From: CAWUEX02 sp038148375
Lineage (GTDB): Bacteria > Pseudomonadota > Alphaproteobacteria > Rhodospirillales > Rhodospirillaceae
Direction: 5' to 3'
Assembly (NCBI GenBank): GCA_038148375.1
Contig: JAYQVH010000014.1
Span: 1 to 64,000 of the forward strand
Length of the DNA stretch: 64,000 nt
Shown here piece after piece: positions 8,306-17,998 of the stretch. Each line of letters starts with the position of its first letter. The stretch's first letter is position 1. A program made the translations under genes and the position numbers. Below the pieces are notes generated by a model, which had not been told where the DNA came from, ran no database searches, and was given only the letters and a program-made list of their open reading frames with translations.

Positions 8306-8794
8306 ATGGCATTTATCGACCGCACCGCCCGATCGTTTCTCCTCACTGAGTTGTTCAGTGGGTTGTGGCTGACCCTGAAGTATTTCTTCGGCCCCAAGGT
8401 CACCATCAATTACCCGTTTGAGAAGGGGCCCCTGAGCCCGCGCTTCCGCGGTGAGCATGCGCTGCGCCGGTATCCGAACGGCGAAGAGCGCTGCATTGCC
8501 TGCAAATTGTGCGAGGCGATCTGCCCGGCGCAGGCGATCACTATCGAGGCCGTGCCGCGCGCCGATGGCAGCCGCCGCACGACACGCTACGACATCGACA
8601 TGACCAAGTGCATTTACTGCGGCTTCTGTGAAGAGGCCTGCCCGGTGGATGCCATCGTCGAGGGGCCGAATTTCGAGTTCGCCACCGAGACGCGCGAAGA
8701 ACTGCTCTACAACAAGGACAAACTGCTCGCCAATGGCGACCGGTGGGAACCCGAGCTGGCCAAGCGGCTTGAGCTCGATGCCCCTCACCGGTAA
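8306..8794 (+). CDS. nuoI: NADH-quinone oxidoreductase subunit I
   Basis: Peripheral subunit with two [4Fe-4S] clusters (N6a and N6b) that relay electrons towards N2. Two ferredoxin-type motifs are clear: C63, C66, C69, C73 (CIACKLCEAIC) and C102, C105, C108, C112 (CIYCGFCEEAC), each followed by Pro. The N-terminal amphipathic stretch LFSGLWLTLKYFF would lie along the membrane. The 162 residues are usual for alphaproteobacteria. TAAGGAGAGG lies upstream of the ATG. A 75-base spacer separates it from nuoJ. Confidence 0.97.
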   Translation: MAFIDRTARSFLLTELFSGLWLTLKYFFGPKVTINYPFEKGPLSPRFRGEHALRRYPNGEERCIACKLCEAICPAQAITIEAVPRADGSRRTTRYDIDMTKCIYCGFCEEACPVDAIVEGPNFEFATETREELLYNKDKLLANGDRWEPELAKRLELDAPHR

Positions 8795-8869
8795 GCGGCG
8801 GCAGCGACGGGGAATGGGAATGTTTGACGGATTAGGCACACACGCGGGTACGACCGCAGGAGGCGCAGC

Positions 8870-9487
8870 ATGATCGCCGCGACTCTCGCGTTCTATTTGT
8901 TTGCCGCGTTTGCCACCATCGGCGCGCTCAATGTGATCTTCCAGCGCAACCCGGTGCACTCCGTGCTGTGGCTGATCTTCACCTTCTTCAACGCGGCCGG
9001 GCTGTTCGTGCTTCTCGGTGCCGAGTTCGTGGCGATGATTCTCGTCGTCGTATATGTCGGCGCGGTTGCGGTGCTGTTCCTGTTCGTCGTGATGATGTTG
9101 GACATCAATATCACTGTGGTGCGCGAAGGGTTCCTCAAGTACTTACCGGTCGGGCTCGGAATCGGCGGTATTCTGCTGGTCGAACTGATTACGGTTTTCA
9201 CCAGCTGGGCGATCTCGGATGAGGCGGACGCACTGCGCATCGCACCGACGCCGGATATGGCTGATGTCAGCAACACCGAAGCACTCGGGAACATTCTCTA
9301 TACGGACTTTGCTTACCTGTTTCAGGCGGCGGGCATCATTCTGCTGGTCGCGATGATCGGTTCCATCGTGCTGACTCACCGCACCCGTTCCGGGGTGCGC
9401 AAGCAGGTCATTGCCCAACAGAACGCGCGCACGCCGGCCGATACGCTGGAGATCGTCAAGGTCGAGAGCGGGAAGGGGTTGTCATGA
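8870..9487 (+). CDS. nuoJ: NADH-quinone oxidoreductase subunit J
   Basis: Membrane-arm subunit with five predicted transmembrane helices. The conserved third helix reads LLGAEFVAMILVVVYVGAVA; its Glu and the flexible Tyr/Gly region link quinone-site movements to proton pumping. Length is 205 residues. A strong AGGAGG precedes the ATG at 8870, which compensates for the 75-base gap after nuoI. The stop codon overlaps nuoK (ATGA-type junction). Confidence 0.95.
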   Translation: MIAATLAFYLFAAFATIGALNVIFQRNPVHSVLWLIFTFFNAAGLFVLLGAEFVAMILVVVYVGAVAVLFLFVVMMLDINITVVREGFLKYLPVGLGIGGILLVELITVFTSWAISDEADALRIAPTPDMADVSNTEALGNILYTDFAYLFQAAGIILLVAMIGSIVLTHRTRSGVRKQVIAQQNARTPADTLEIVKVESGKGLS

Positions 9488-9795
9488 TGGCCGTCAGCAT
9501 GACCCACTTCCTGACCGTGGCCGCGATTCTGTTCACCATCGGCATCTTCGGCATTTTCCTTAACCGGAAAAACCTGATTGTCATTCTGATGTCGATCGAA
9601 CTGATGCTGCTGGCCGTTAACATCAATTTTGTTACGTTCTCCGCCTTCCTGGGGGACCTCATGGGACAGGTCTTCACCATGCTGGTGCTGACTGTTGCGG
9701 CGGCAGAGGCCGCAATCGGCCTCGCGATTGTGGTAGTGTACTACCGCGCTCATCGCTCGATAGCCGTAGAAGACATCAACGAGCTGAAGGGGTAG
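9484..9795 (+). CDS. nuoK: NADH-quinone oxidoreductase subunit K
   Basis: Small three-helix membrane subunit of complex I. It carries the two membrane glutamates of the family: one in MSIELMLLAVNINFV and one in VAAAEAAIGLAIVV. The protein has 103 residues from the ATG at 9484. Starts at 9487 or 9499 are also in frame and would give the more usual 98-102 residues. It overlaps nuoJ by 4 bases and is followed 9 bases later by nuoL. Confidence 0.95.
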   Translation: MMAVSMTHFLTVAAILFTIGIFGIFLNRKNLIVILMSIELMLLAVNINFVTFSAFLGDLMGQVFTMLVLTVAAAEAAIGLAIVVVYYRAHRSIAVEDINELKG

Positions 9796-9804
9796 GGGCT
9801 GCTC

Positions 9805-11727
9805 ATGTATACCGCCGCTATATTTCTGCCCCTGCTGGTGTCCGCCATCGCCGGGTTCTTTGGCCGCAAAATCGGCAACCGCGCGTCCCAGGTTGTGACA
9901 TGCCTCGGTGTCGGCCTGGCCGCCGCGCTCTCAATTCCGATCTTTTTCTCGGTGGCCATCGGCGGCAACGAGCAGGTTGTCTCCGTCGCCAGCTGGATCA
10001 ATTCTGGCACCTTTGAAACCGCCTGGGCGTTACGCTTCGATACCCTGTCGGCCGTCATGGTGATGACGGTGACCTGTGTGTCGTTCCTGATCCATGTCTA
10101 TTCCATCGGCTATATGAGTCACGACGACTCTCAGTCGCGGTTCATGTCCTATCTGTCGCTGTTCACGTTTGCCATGCTGATGCTGGTGACCGCCGACAAC
10201 CTGGTGCAGCTGTTCTTCGGCTGGGAAGGCGTCGGCGTGGTCTCCTACCTGCTGATCGGCTTCTGGTTCAAGAAATCTTCGGCGAATGCCGCGGCGATTA
10301 AAGCCTTCGTTGTCAACCGCGTCGGCGATTTCGGGTTCCTATTGGGGATCTTCGGCGTCTACATGCTTTTTGACGCCGTGACCTTCGACACCGTTTTCAA
10401 CGCGGTCGAGGCGCACACGGAAGATACGGTGACCTTCTTCGGCATTGAAGGGCATGCGTTGACGCTGATCTGTCTGCTGTTGTTCGTCGGCGCCATGGGT
10501 AAATCGGCGCAGCTGCTCCTGCACACCTGGTTGCCGGATGCCATGGAAGGCCCGACGCCGGTGTCGGCGCTGATCCATGCGGCAACGATGGTCACGGCCG
10601 GTGTGTTCCTGGTCGCGCGTATGTCTCCGCTGTTTGAGTATGCCCCTGCGGCGCTGGAGGTCGTAACGTTCGTCGGCGCGTCGACGGCGTTTTTTGCCGC
10701 CACGATCGGCTGCGTGCAGAACGACATCAAACGCGTTATCGCCTATTCGACGTGCTCGCAGTTGGGCTACATGTTCTTTGCGTGTGGCGTCGGCGCCTAT
10801 TCTGCGGGGATCTTCCATTTGATGACCCACGCCTGGTTCAAGGCGCTCCTGTTCCTTGGGTCAGGCTCCGTGATCCATGCCATGTCCGATGAGCAGGACA
10901 TGCGCAAAATGGGCGGCATCTGGAAGCATGTGAAATTTACCTACGCGGTGATGTGGATCGGTACGCTGGCACTGGTGGCCGTGCCGCCGTTTGCCGGCTA
11001 TTACTCGAAAGACCTTGTGCTTGAAGCCGCTTATGCAGCGCATTCCAGCGTCGGTAATTACGCGTTCTTCATGGGAATTTCGGCAGCACTGCTGACGGCG
11101 TTCTACTCCGGCCGCCTGTTGTGGATGACCTTCCACGGCACGCCGCGCGCCGACAAGCATGTTATGGATCATGTCCACGAAAGCCCGCTGGTGATGACCA
11201 TTCCGCTCGCCGGTCTGGCGATCGGTGCCGTGTTTGCCGGGATGGCCGGCTACGAGGTGTTTGTCGGAGACTCCCGCGAGGGCTTCTGGCGCGAGGCGCT
11301 GGCCGTCGTCGGTGTCGACGTAGTCGAAGAAGCCCATCACGTGCCGGCCTGGGTGGTGTGGTCGCCGCTGGTGGTCACCGTGCTTGGCCTTGGCCTGTCC
11401 TATCACATGTACATGCGCAAACCCGACTTGCCCGGCCGCGTTGCCGCGGCGTTCCCGGGCGTCTATCAGTTCCTGCTCAACAAGTGGTATTTCGACGAGC
11501 TGTATAACCTGATCTTCGTCCGTCCCGCGTTCTGGCTCGGGCGTGTGCTGTGGAAACGCGGCGACGAAGGCACCATTGACCGCTTCGGACCGGACGGCAT
11601 TTCGGCGTCCGTTATCGCCGGGGCGAAACGCCTCGGTGCGGTGCAGTCCGGATACCTGTTTCATTATGCCTTCGCGATGATCATCGGCATTGCCCTGTTC
11701 GTCTCCTGGATCGTGGTCGGGGGCTAG
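9805..11727 (+). CDS. nuoL: NADH-quinone oxidoreductase subunit L
   Basis: Largest antiporter-like proton-pumping subunit, at the distal end of the membrane arm. The 640-residue hydrophobic protein has the conserved Glu of helix 5 (LFFGWEGVGVVSYLLIGFW) and the pump-channel Lys/His region around LLLHTWLPDAMEGPTPVSAL. Another helix holds NDIKRVIAYSTCSQLGYM. The C-terminal part supplies the long lateral helix and last transmembrane anchor. Only 3 bases separate its stop from nuoM. Confidence 0.96.
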   Translation: MYTAAIFLPLLVSAIAGFFGRKIGNRASQVVTCLGVGLAAALSIPIFFSVAIGGNEQVVSVASWINSGTFETAWALRFDTLSAVMVMTVTCVSFLIHVYSIGYMSHDDSQSRFMSYLSLFTFAMLMLVTADNLVQLFFGWEGVGVVSYLLIGFWFKKSSANAAAIKAFVVNRVGDFGFLLGIFGVYMLFDAVTFDTVFNAVEAHTEDTVTFFGIEGHALTLICLLLFVGAMGKSAQLLLHTWLPDAMEGPTPVSALIHAATMVTAGVFLVARMSPLFEYAPAALEVVTFVGASTAFFAATIGCVQNDIKRVIAYSTCSQLGYMFFACGVGAYSAGIFHLMTHAWFKALLFLGSGSVIHAMSDEQDMRKMGGIWKHVKFTYAVMWIGTLALVAVPPFAGYYSKDLVLEAAYAAHSSVGNYAFFMGISAALLTAFYSGRLLWMTFHGTPRADKHVMDHVHESPLVMTIPLAGLAIGAVFAGMAGYEVFVGDSREGFWREALAVVGVDVVEEAHHVPAWVVWSPLVVTVLGLGLSYHMYMRKPDLPGRVAAAFPGVYQFLLNKWYFDELYNLIFVRPAFWLGRVLWKRGDEGTIDRFGPDGISASVIAGAKRLGAVQSGYLFHYAFAMIIGIALFVSWIVVGG

Positions 11728-11730
11728 ACG

Positions 11731-13284
11731 ATGGAAGGGTTCGTAGCAAATCTACCTCTGCTCAGCATTGTCACATTTACGCCGTTGCTCGGTGTTCTGC
11801 TGTTGCTGACCATTCGCGCCGACGACGAAGAAATCGTCGCGCGCAACAGCCGCTGGGTGGCGCTGTGGGTGACGGTCGGCACATTCCTGGCCTCGCTGCT
11901 GATCTGGGCCAATTTCGACGCGGGCACCGCCGATTTCCAGTTTGTCGAACAGCAGGACTGGTTCCCGGATTACGGCATCAATTACCACATGGGTGTGGAC
12001 GGCATTTCCATGCTGTTTGTCATCCTGTCGACCTTCCTGACGCCGTTGTGTGTGCTCTCCAGCTGGGAGGCGATCAAAACGCGGGTGCGCGAATACATGA
12101 TCGCGTTCCTGGTGCTCGAGACCATGATGGTCGGCATGTTCTGCGCGCTCGACATGGTGCTTTTCTATGTCTTCTTTGAAGGCGTGCTGATCCCGATGTT
12201 CCTGATCATCGGCGTATGGGGCGGGGCGCGGCGCGTTTATTCGGCGTTCAAGTTCTTCCTCTATACGCTGACCGGTTCAGTGCTGCTGCTCGTCGCGATG
12301 CTGGCGATGTACTTCACCGCCGGCACCACGGACATCCCGACGCTGATGGCAACGGACTTCCCGTTCCAGATGCAGTTCTGGCTATGGCTTGGTCTGTTTG
12401 CGTCCTTCGCGGTCAAGGTGCCGATGTGGCCGGTGCATACCTGGCTGCCGGATGCCCACGTGGAAGCGCCGACAGCCGGCTCCGTCATTCTGGCCGGCGT
12501 GCTGCTGAAAATGGGCGCCTACGGGTTCCTACGGTTTTCCATGCCGATGCTGCCGCTGGCGAGCGAGTACTTCACGCCGCTGGTCTACGGCTTATCGATT
12601 ATCGCGGTGATCTATACCTCGCTGGTCGCACTGGCGCAGGAAGACATGAAAAAGCTGATCGCCTATTCGTCTGTGGCGCACATGGGCTTTGTAACGGTCG
12701 GTATTTTCGCGGCCACGCAGCAAGCCGTACAGGGTGCGATCTATCAGATGCTCAGCCACGGTGTCGTGTCAGGCGCGCTGTTCCTGTGTGTCGGTGTCGT
12801 CTACGACCGTCTGCACACGCGTGAGATCGAACGGTATGGCGGGCTGGTTAACAACATGCCGAAGTACGCCTTTGTGTTCATGCTGATGATGCTTGCCTCG
12901 GTCGGGCTGCCGGGAACGTCAGGCTTCGTCGGTGAGTTCCTGGTGCTGACCGGCGTGTTCCAGGTCAACACCTGGGTGGCGCTGCTCACAGCGACCGGTG
13001 TAATCCTCGGTGCGACCTACATGCTTTATTTGTACCGCCGCGTGATTTACGGCGACCTGACCAAAGCCGATTTGAAAGACATGACAGACCTGTCCCGCCG
13101 CGAGATCGCGGTATTTGCGCCGCTATGCATGGTGGTGATGTGGATGGGCGTGTATCCGATGTCGTTCCTGGATGTGATGGATGCCTCGGTCGCCAATCTG
13201 CTGACCAACTATCATGACGCTATTGCGGCGGAACACGCGGCGCGAGGTCTCGCCGACGGCATCCGCCTGGCGCTCGGGCGATAG
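11731..13284 (+). CDS. nuoM: NADH-quinone oxidoreductase subunit M
   Basis: Second antiporter-like proton-translocating subunit, with 517 residues and about 14 helices. The conserved Glu of helix 5 is seen in FYVFFEGVLIPMFLIIGVWG. The discontinuous-helix region is WPVHTWLPDAHVEAPTAGS, followed by EDMKKLIAYSSVAHMGFV. All are typical of NuoM rather than NuoL or NuoN. It lies between nuoL and nuoN with spacers of 3 and 18 bases. Confidence 0.96.
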   Translation: MEGFVANLPLLSIVTFTPLLGVLLLLTIRADDEEIVARNSRWVALWVTVGTFLASLLIWANFDAGTADFQFVEQQDWFPDYGINYHMGVDGISMLFVILSTFLTPLCVLSSWEAIKTRVREYMIAFLVLETMMVGMFCALDMVLFYVFFEGVLIPMFLIIGVWGGARRVYSAFKFFLYTLTGSVLLLVAMLAMYFTAGTTDIPTLMATDFPFQMQFWLWLGLFASFAVKVPMWPVHTWLPDAHVEAPTAGSVILAGVLLKMGAYGFLRFSMPMLPLASEYFTPLVYGLSIIAVIYTSLVALAQEDMKKLIAYSSVAHMGFVTVGIFAATQQAVQGAIYQMLSHGVVSGALFLCVGVVYDRLHTREIERYGGLVNNMPKYAFVFMLMMLASVGLPGTSGFVGEFLVLTGVFQVNTWVALLTATGVILGATYMLYLYRRVIYGDLTKADLKDMTDLSRREIAVFAPLCMVVMWMGVYPMSFLDVMDASVANLLTNYHDAIAAEHAARGLADGIRLALGR

Positions 13285-13302
13285 GGCGGGGAAGGACACG
13301 AA

Positions 13303-14742
13303 ATGACACCGATGCCCAATCTCACCCTCGCCGCCGCAGAGATTTTCCTGGCGATCACCGGGATGGCCTTGCTGATGGTTGGCGTATTCCGCAAGAAAGA
13401 CCCGATCGGCGGTGTCACCGTCATGGCGGTGATCGCGTTTATCGTCGCGGGCGTGCTGGCGGTCGCAACCAACGGCGCGGATACGGTCACGTTTAACGGT
13501 CTGTTCCTGGTCAATGATTTCACTGGTTTCGTCAAAGTGCTGGTGCTGCTGGCGGCAGGTCTGGCCGTGATCCTTATGCTGCCGTGGGCGCGAAACGAAG
13601 GCATCGGCCGGTACGAGTTGCCTGTGGTCATGGTGTTTTCCGTTCTCGGCATGATGATGATGGTCTCGGCCAACGACCTCATCGCGCTGTATGTCGGTCT
13701 CGAACTGCAAAGCCTGGCGCTGTATGTGCTGGCGGCGTTCCACCGCGGTAATCCGCGGGCGACGGAAGCGGGCGTCAAATACTTCGTCCTCGGCGCGCTG
13801 GCCTCCGGTTTGCTGCTCTATGGCTCATCGCTGATCTACGGCTTTGCCGGAACGACTTCCTTTACCGGCCTGGCGCAAGCGCTGACCGGCGCGCAGGATA
13901 ATGTGGGCGTTATCGTCGGCGTGGTGTTCGTCATTTCGGGCTTTGCGTTCAAAGTCTCCGCCGTGCCGTTCCACATGTGGACCCCGGACGTCTACGAAGG
14001 CTCACCGACGCCGATTACGGCGTTCTTCTCGGTTGCGCCCAAGATCGCGGCGCTGAGCTTGTTCCTGCGTCTTCTCGTCGGTCCATTCGATGACCTGCTG
14101 ATGCAGTGGCGGCAGGTCCTGGTTGTCATCTGCGTCGCGTCCATGCTGTGGGGCGCGGTCGCCGCCATCGCGCAAAACAACATCAAGCGACTGATGGCCT
14201 ATAGCTCCATCGGACATGTCGGCTACGCGCTGATCGGACTGGTCTCGGGCACTCAGGATGGCGCGCGCGGTATGGTCTACTACATGCTGATCTACCTGCT
14301 GATGAACGTCGGCACCTTCGCGGTGATTCTGTCAATGCGTGTGAAGGACCGTTACGTTGAAAGCATCGACGATCTGTCCGGTCTATCGAAGACCAATCCC
14401 GGTATTGCCCTGGTGCTGACAATCCTCATGTTCTCGATGGCGGGTATACCGCCGTTGGCCGGGTTCTTCGGCAAGTATTTCGTATTCGTCGCGGCGATCA
14501 ACGCCGGACTGGTGCCGCTGGCGGTCATCGGTGTGTTGTCGAGCGTTATCGGCGCGTTCTATTACCTGCGCCTGATTAAAATCATGTACTTCGACGAAGC
14601 GGCGGAAGCGTTCGAGCGCCCGGACCTAGCGACCGGCCTGGTGATGACCGGATGTGCTTTCGTCGTCGTTGTGTTCATTCTCCTGCCCGAGCCGCTGTTG
14701 GCCGGAGCGGATGCCGCCGCCGCGGCGCTGTTCCCGGGTTAA
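13303..14742 (+). CDS. nuoN: NADH-quinone oxidoreductase subunit N
   Basis: Third antiporter-like subunit, adjoining NuoK and NuoM. The 479-residue hydrophobic protein has the family stretches ALYVGLELQSLALYVLAAF (conserved Glu), VPFHMWTPDVYEGSPTPITA and NIKRLMAYSSIGHVGYALIG. GGGGAAGGA lies about 8 bases before the ATG. It completes a 14-gene complex I operon with no interruption and is followed 13 bases later by birA, so the operon probably continues. Confidence 0.96.
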   Translation: MTPMPNLTLAAAEIFLAITGMALLMVGVFRKKDPIGGVTVMAVIAFIVAGVLAVATNGADTVTFNGLFLVNDFTGFVKVLVLLAAGLAVILMLPWARNEGIGRYELPVVMVFSVLGMMMMVSANDLIALYVGLELQSLALYVLAAFHRGNPRATEAGVKYFVLGALASGLLLYGSSLIYGFAGTTSFTGLAQALTGAQDNVGVIVGVVFVISGFAFKVSAVPFHMWTPDVYEGSPTPITAFFSVAPKIAALSLFLRLLVGPFDDLLMQWRQVLVVICVASMLWGAVAAIAQNNIKRLMAYSSIGHVGYALIGLVSGTQDGARGMVYYMLIYLLMNVGTFAVILSMRVKDRYVESIDDLSGLSKTNPGIALVLTILMFSMAGIPPLAGFFGKYFVFVAAINAGLVPLAVIGVLSSVIGAFYYLRLIKIMYFDEAAEAFERPDLATGLVMTGCAFVVVVFILLPEPLLAGADAAAAALFPG

Positions 14743-14755
14743 GCCGCCTATTTCC

Positions 14756-15499
14756 ATGTCTGCGCCCGCAGCTCTGCCGGATGGCTGGCGTCTGGAGGAA
14801 ACCGCCTCCATCGACAGCACCAATGCGGAACTCCTGCGCCGGGCAGAAACCGGCGAGCGGGAAGGTCTCGCTTTGCGCGCGGACGTGCAAACCGCGGGCC
14901 GCGGCCGGCGTGGACGGGCCTGGGCCAGTCCAAAGGGCAATCTCTATCTGAGTATTCTCGTCGATGCGCCGGCGGTAACGGCTGGTCAGGTCGGCTTCGC
15001 CGCCGGTCTGGCGCTGATCGAAGCGGTCGAAGCGGAAGCCGGCGGCTCTTTGCCGCAGCTGCGCTGTAAGTGGCCGAACGACGTGCTGTGGGACGGGGCG
15101 AAGGTCGCGGGTCTGCTGCTTGAGGCCGTTCCGGGGCGTGCACAGGTGGTCGTCGGGATAGGCGCCAACCTGCAGCCGGTTGATGTTGGCGACGCTGTCT
15201 ATCCCGTTGGGGATCTGTCGAACTTCAATTTAGGAACCAAGGCGCTTGCGATGCGTGTGTGTGCCGGTTTGGCTGAGTGGCTGGAAACATGGCGCAGCCA
15301 GGGCTTCCCGCCGCTGCGCCGGGCCTGGCTGGCGCGCGCCGCGGGTCTCTCGCAAAGCATTACGGTACGTCTGCCGCATGATACCCTGGACGGGACATTT
15401 AAGGGTTTAGCCGAGGACGGCGCTTTGTTGCTCGATCAAGGGTCGGCAGGGACGCGCACGGTCGCGGCCGGTGACGTGTTCTTCGCGGTGGGAGTCTAA
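14756..15499 (+). CDS. birA: biotin--[acetyl-CoA-carboxylase] ligase (no DNA-binding domain)
   Basis: Cytoplasmic enzyme that activates biotin with ATP and attaches it to the biotin-carrier lysine of acetyl-CoA carboxylase. The adenylate-binding loop GRGRRGR is at 48-54. The catalytic-domain stretch KWPNDVLWDGAKVAGLLLE follows, with a small C-terminal domain. From the ATG at 14756 the protein has 247 residues and begins directly at the catalytic domain. It lacks the winged-helix repressor domain of E. coli BirA, so it is a class I ligase that cannot itself repress biotin genes. The longer frame upstream lies inside nuoN. Confidence 0.93.
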   Translation: MSAPAALPDGWRLEETASIDSTNAELLRRAETGEREGLALRADVQTAGRGRRGRAWASPKGNLYLSILVDAPAVTAGQVGFAAGLALIEAVEAEAGGSLPQLRCKWPNDVLWDGAKVAGLLLEAVPGRAQVVVGIGANLQPVDVGDAVYPVGDLSNFNLGTKALAMRVCAGLAEWLETWRSQGFPPLRRAWLARAAGLSQSITVRLPHDTLDGTFKGLAEDGALLLDQGSAGTRTVAAGDVFFAVGV

Positions 15500-15502
15500 T
15501 CC

Positions 15503-16279
15503 GTGTTGCTGGTTATTGATTGCGGCAATACCAACATCGTCTTCGCTGTTTTTAATGGCGTGGAACTCGCCGGACATTGGCGCACCGCGACGGAAGGCGA
15601 AAAAACTGGCGATGACTACGGCGTATGGCTGACCCAGATCATGCAGCGCGACGGCATTGGCCGCGACGACATCAGCGCGGCGATCGTGTCCTCGGTGGTC
15701 CCGAATAAGAATCGGGCCTTGCGGACGATGTGTAAGGATTTCTTCGGTGTCGAGGCGCGCCTGATCGGCGACGACGATATCGACCTCGGTATCGAAGTGT
15801 TGCTGCAGAATCCGCGCGAAGTCGGCGACGACCGCCTCGTCAACGCTATCGCCGCCAGAGCGAGCTACGCAGGCCCTTTGATCATCATCGATTTCGGTAC
15901 GGCGACCACATTCGACGTCGTTGATGCCGCCGGTAACTACGCCGGCGGGGTTATCGCTCCGGGCATCAATTTATCGATGGAAGCACTGCACATGGCGGCG
16001 GCGCTGCTGCCGAAAATCCCGGTGGAGAATCCCGGCACGGCACCCGTTGTCGGAACCTCTACCGTATCCGCCATGCGTTCCGGCGTGTTCTGGGGCTACA
16101 TCGGCCTCATCGAGGGACTCGTCGCGCGCATTCAAGCGGAGCGCGGCGGCGGGCATACCGTCATTGCCACCGGTGGTCTCGCGCCGCTGTTCGCGGAGGC
16201 GACGTCGGTGATCGATCATACCGATGATGATCTGACCCTGCGCGGCCTTCTTGACGTCCATGTCCGGAACATGACGTGA
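15503..16279 (+). CDS. coaX: type III pantothenate kinase
   Basis: Catalyses the ATP-dependent phosphorylation of pantothenate, the first step of coenzyme A synthesis. The ASKHA-fold phosphate loop DCGNTN is at 6-11. The second motif, DFGTATTFDVVDAAG, carries the catalytic-site acidic residue. GGVIAPGINLSMEAL follows. The 258-residue length is usual for CoaX. The GTG start has GGAG about 9 bases upstream and lies 3 bases after birA. Its stop overlaps the GTG of the RNase J gene (GTGA). Confidence 0.95.
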   Translation: MLLVIDCGNTNIVFAVFNGVELAGHWRTATEGEKTGDDYGVWLTQIMQRDGIGRDDISAAIVSSVVPNKNRALRTMCKDFFGVEARLIGDDDIDLGIEVLLQNPREVGDDRLVNAIAARASYAGPLIIIDFGTATTFDVVDAAGNYAGGVIAPGINLSMEALHMAAALLPKIPVENPGTAPVVGTSTVSAMRSGVFWGYIGLIEGLVARIQAERGGGHTVIATGGLAPLFAEATSVIDHTDDDLTLRGLLDVHVRNMT

Positions 16280-17970
16280 AGCGGGGTCAAAGACCGGGGG
16301 AGAAGGCGTTGTCTCCGCCACGGGATTTGAATACGGGGCTGTGGTTTGTCCCGCTCGGCGGGTCCGGCGAGATAGGCATGAACCTGAACCTGTATGGCTG
16401 TGACGGCCAGTGGATCATGGTCGACCTCGGTGTGACCTTCGGCGACGAGAGTATTCCCGGGGTCGATGTGGTCATGCCCGACCCGGATTTCATCGCCGAA
16501 CAGAAAGACAAACTGGCCGGGCTGATTCTTACCCACGCTCACGAGGATCACTTGGGTGCGGTGGCGTATCTGTGGCCGAAACTGGAATGTCCGGTTTATG
16601 CCACCCCGTTCGCGGCGGAATTCCTGCGCCGCAAGTTGCCCGAAACCGGCCTTCAGGATCGCGTGCCGCTGACCGAGGTGCCGCTCGGCGGCAAGCTCAC
16701 GGTGGGGCCGTTTGACCTCGAATTCATCACTCTGACTCATTCCATTCCGGAACCTAACGCTCTGGCGATCCGCACGCCCTACGGGACGCTGATGCACACC
16801 GGCGACTGGAAGTTCGATCCAGACCCGCTGATTGGCGAGGTGACGGACTTTGCCGCGCTCCAGGCCCTTGGCGATGAGGGCGTGCTGGCGATGATCGGCG
16901 ATTCCACCAATGTGTTCTCCGAGGGCGAGGCCGGCTCCGAAGCCGATGTGCGCGATGCCCTGGCTGAGTTGGTCGGCAAGCTGACCGGACGTGTGGCTGT
17001 CGGCTGTTTTGCGTCGAACTTCGCCCGTGTTGAGAGTATCGCCCGCGCCGCCGAGGCAAATGGGCGGCATGTCTCACTGGTTGGGGCGTCGTTATGGCGC
17101 GTCACCGAAACGGCGCGCAAGACCGGCTATCTCGACCCTGATCTGACGTTTTACGAGGCCGAGGATGCGGCCCATCTGCCCAATGACAAAGTGCTGTACA
17201 TCTGCACCGGCAGCCAGGGGGAGCCGCGCGCGGCGCTCAACCGGATAGCCTTTGGCAGTCACCGGGATGTGAAACTGGACGAGGGCGACACGGTGGTGTT
17301 TTCGTCACGGGTCATTCCCGGTAACGAGAAGGCGATCCTCAAACTGCAAAACCAACTGGCGAAGATGGGCGTGGAGATCATCACCGCCAAGCAGGCGCCA
17401 ATCCATGTGTCCGGCCATCCGGCCCGCGACGAAATGCGCCGCATGTACCAGATGATCCGGCCGCATACGGCGATCCCGGTGCATGGCGAGCATCTGCACA
17501 TGCGCGCCCATGCGGAACTGGCACGGGAGTGCCAGGTGCCGCAGGCGCTGCTGGTGGAGAACGGTTCGACCGTGCGCCTGGCGCCGGGCGATCCGGTGGT
17601 CGCCGGCGAAGTCTGGTCCGGCCGCATGGCCTGGGAAGGCGACCGCGCCCTGCCGTTCTGGGACCCGGTGCTGCGCGACCGCAAGAAGATTTTCTACAAC
17701 GGCAGTGTGGTTGTCTCCCTGGTTCTGGAAGAGGACGGCGATCTCGCGGCTGACCCGATTGTTTCCGTGCTGGGTATTGTCGATCCGCTCAGCGGCGACG
17801 GCCCGGACGCCCTGTCCGAGGAAGTCGAGCGTGCGGTGATGCGGTTGCGCGGCCGGGCCCGGCGCGATGACGATGCCGTGGAAGAGGCGGTAAGGCGCTG
17901 TATTCGCCAGATTTTTTCCTCCGACCACGACCGCAAACCGTTGACCCGCGTGCACATCGTGCGCATATGA
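16276..17970 (+). CDS. rnj: ribonuclease J (metallo-beta-lactamase fold)
   Basis: RNA-processing enzyme with 5'-3' exonuclease and endonuclease activity. The metal-binding motif THAHEDH at 86-92 is followed by the beta-CASP motifs (GDSTNVF, IISGN-like SRVIPGNEKAI, and VSGHPARDEMRRMYQ). A short C-terminal domain ends the 564-residue protein. The GTG start overlaps the coaX stop. The birA-coaX-rnj-mce order behind nuoN is a recurring alphaproteobacterial arrangement. Confidence 0.94.
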   Translation: MKRGQRPGEKALSPPRDLNTGLWFVPLGGSGEIGMNLNLYGCDGQWIMVDLGVTFGDESIPGVDVVMPDPDFIAEQKDKLAGLILTHAHEDHLGAVAYLWPKLECPVYATPFAAEFLRRKLPETGLQDRVPLTEVPLGGKLTVGPFDLEFITLTHSIPEPNALAIRTPYGTLMHTGDWKFDPDPLIGEVTDFAALQALGDEGVLAMIGDSTNVFSEGEAGSEADVRDALAELVGKLTGRVAVGCFASNFARVESIARAAEANGRHVSLVGASLWRVTETARKTGYLDPDLTFYEAEDAAHLPNDKVLYICTGSQGEPRAALNRIAFGSHRDVKLDEGDTVVFSSRVIPGNEKAILKLQNQLAKMGVEIITAKQAPIHVSGHPARDEMRRMYQMIRPHTAIPVHGEHLHMRAHAELARECQVPQALLVENGSTVRLAPGDPVVAGEVWSGRMAWEGDRALPFWDPVLRDRKKIFYNGSVVVSLVLEEDGDLAADPIVSVLGIVDPLSGDGPDALSEEVERAVMRLRGRARRDDDAVEEAVRRCIRQIFSSDHDRKPLTRVHIVRI

Positions 17971-17998
17971 AGGGCACACCGAAGCATATGAGGATTCT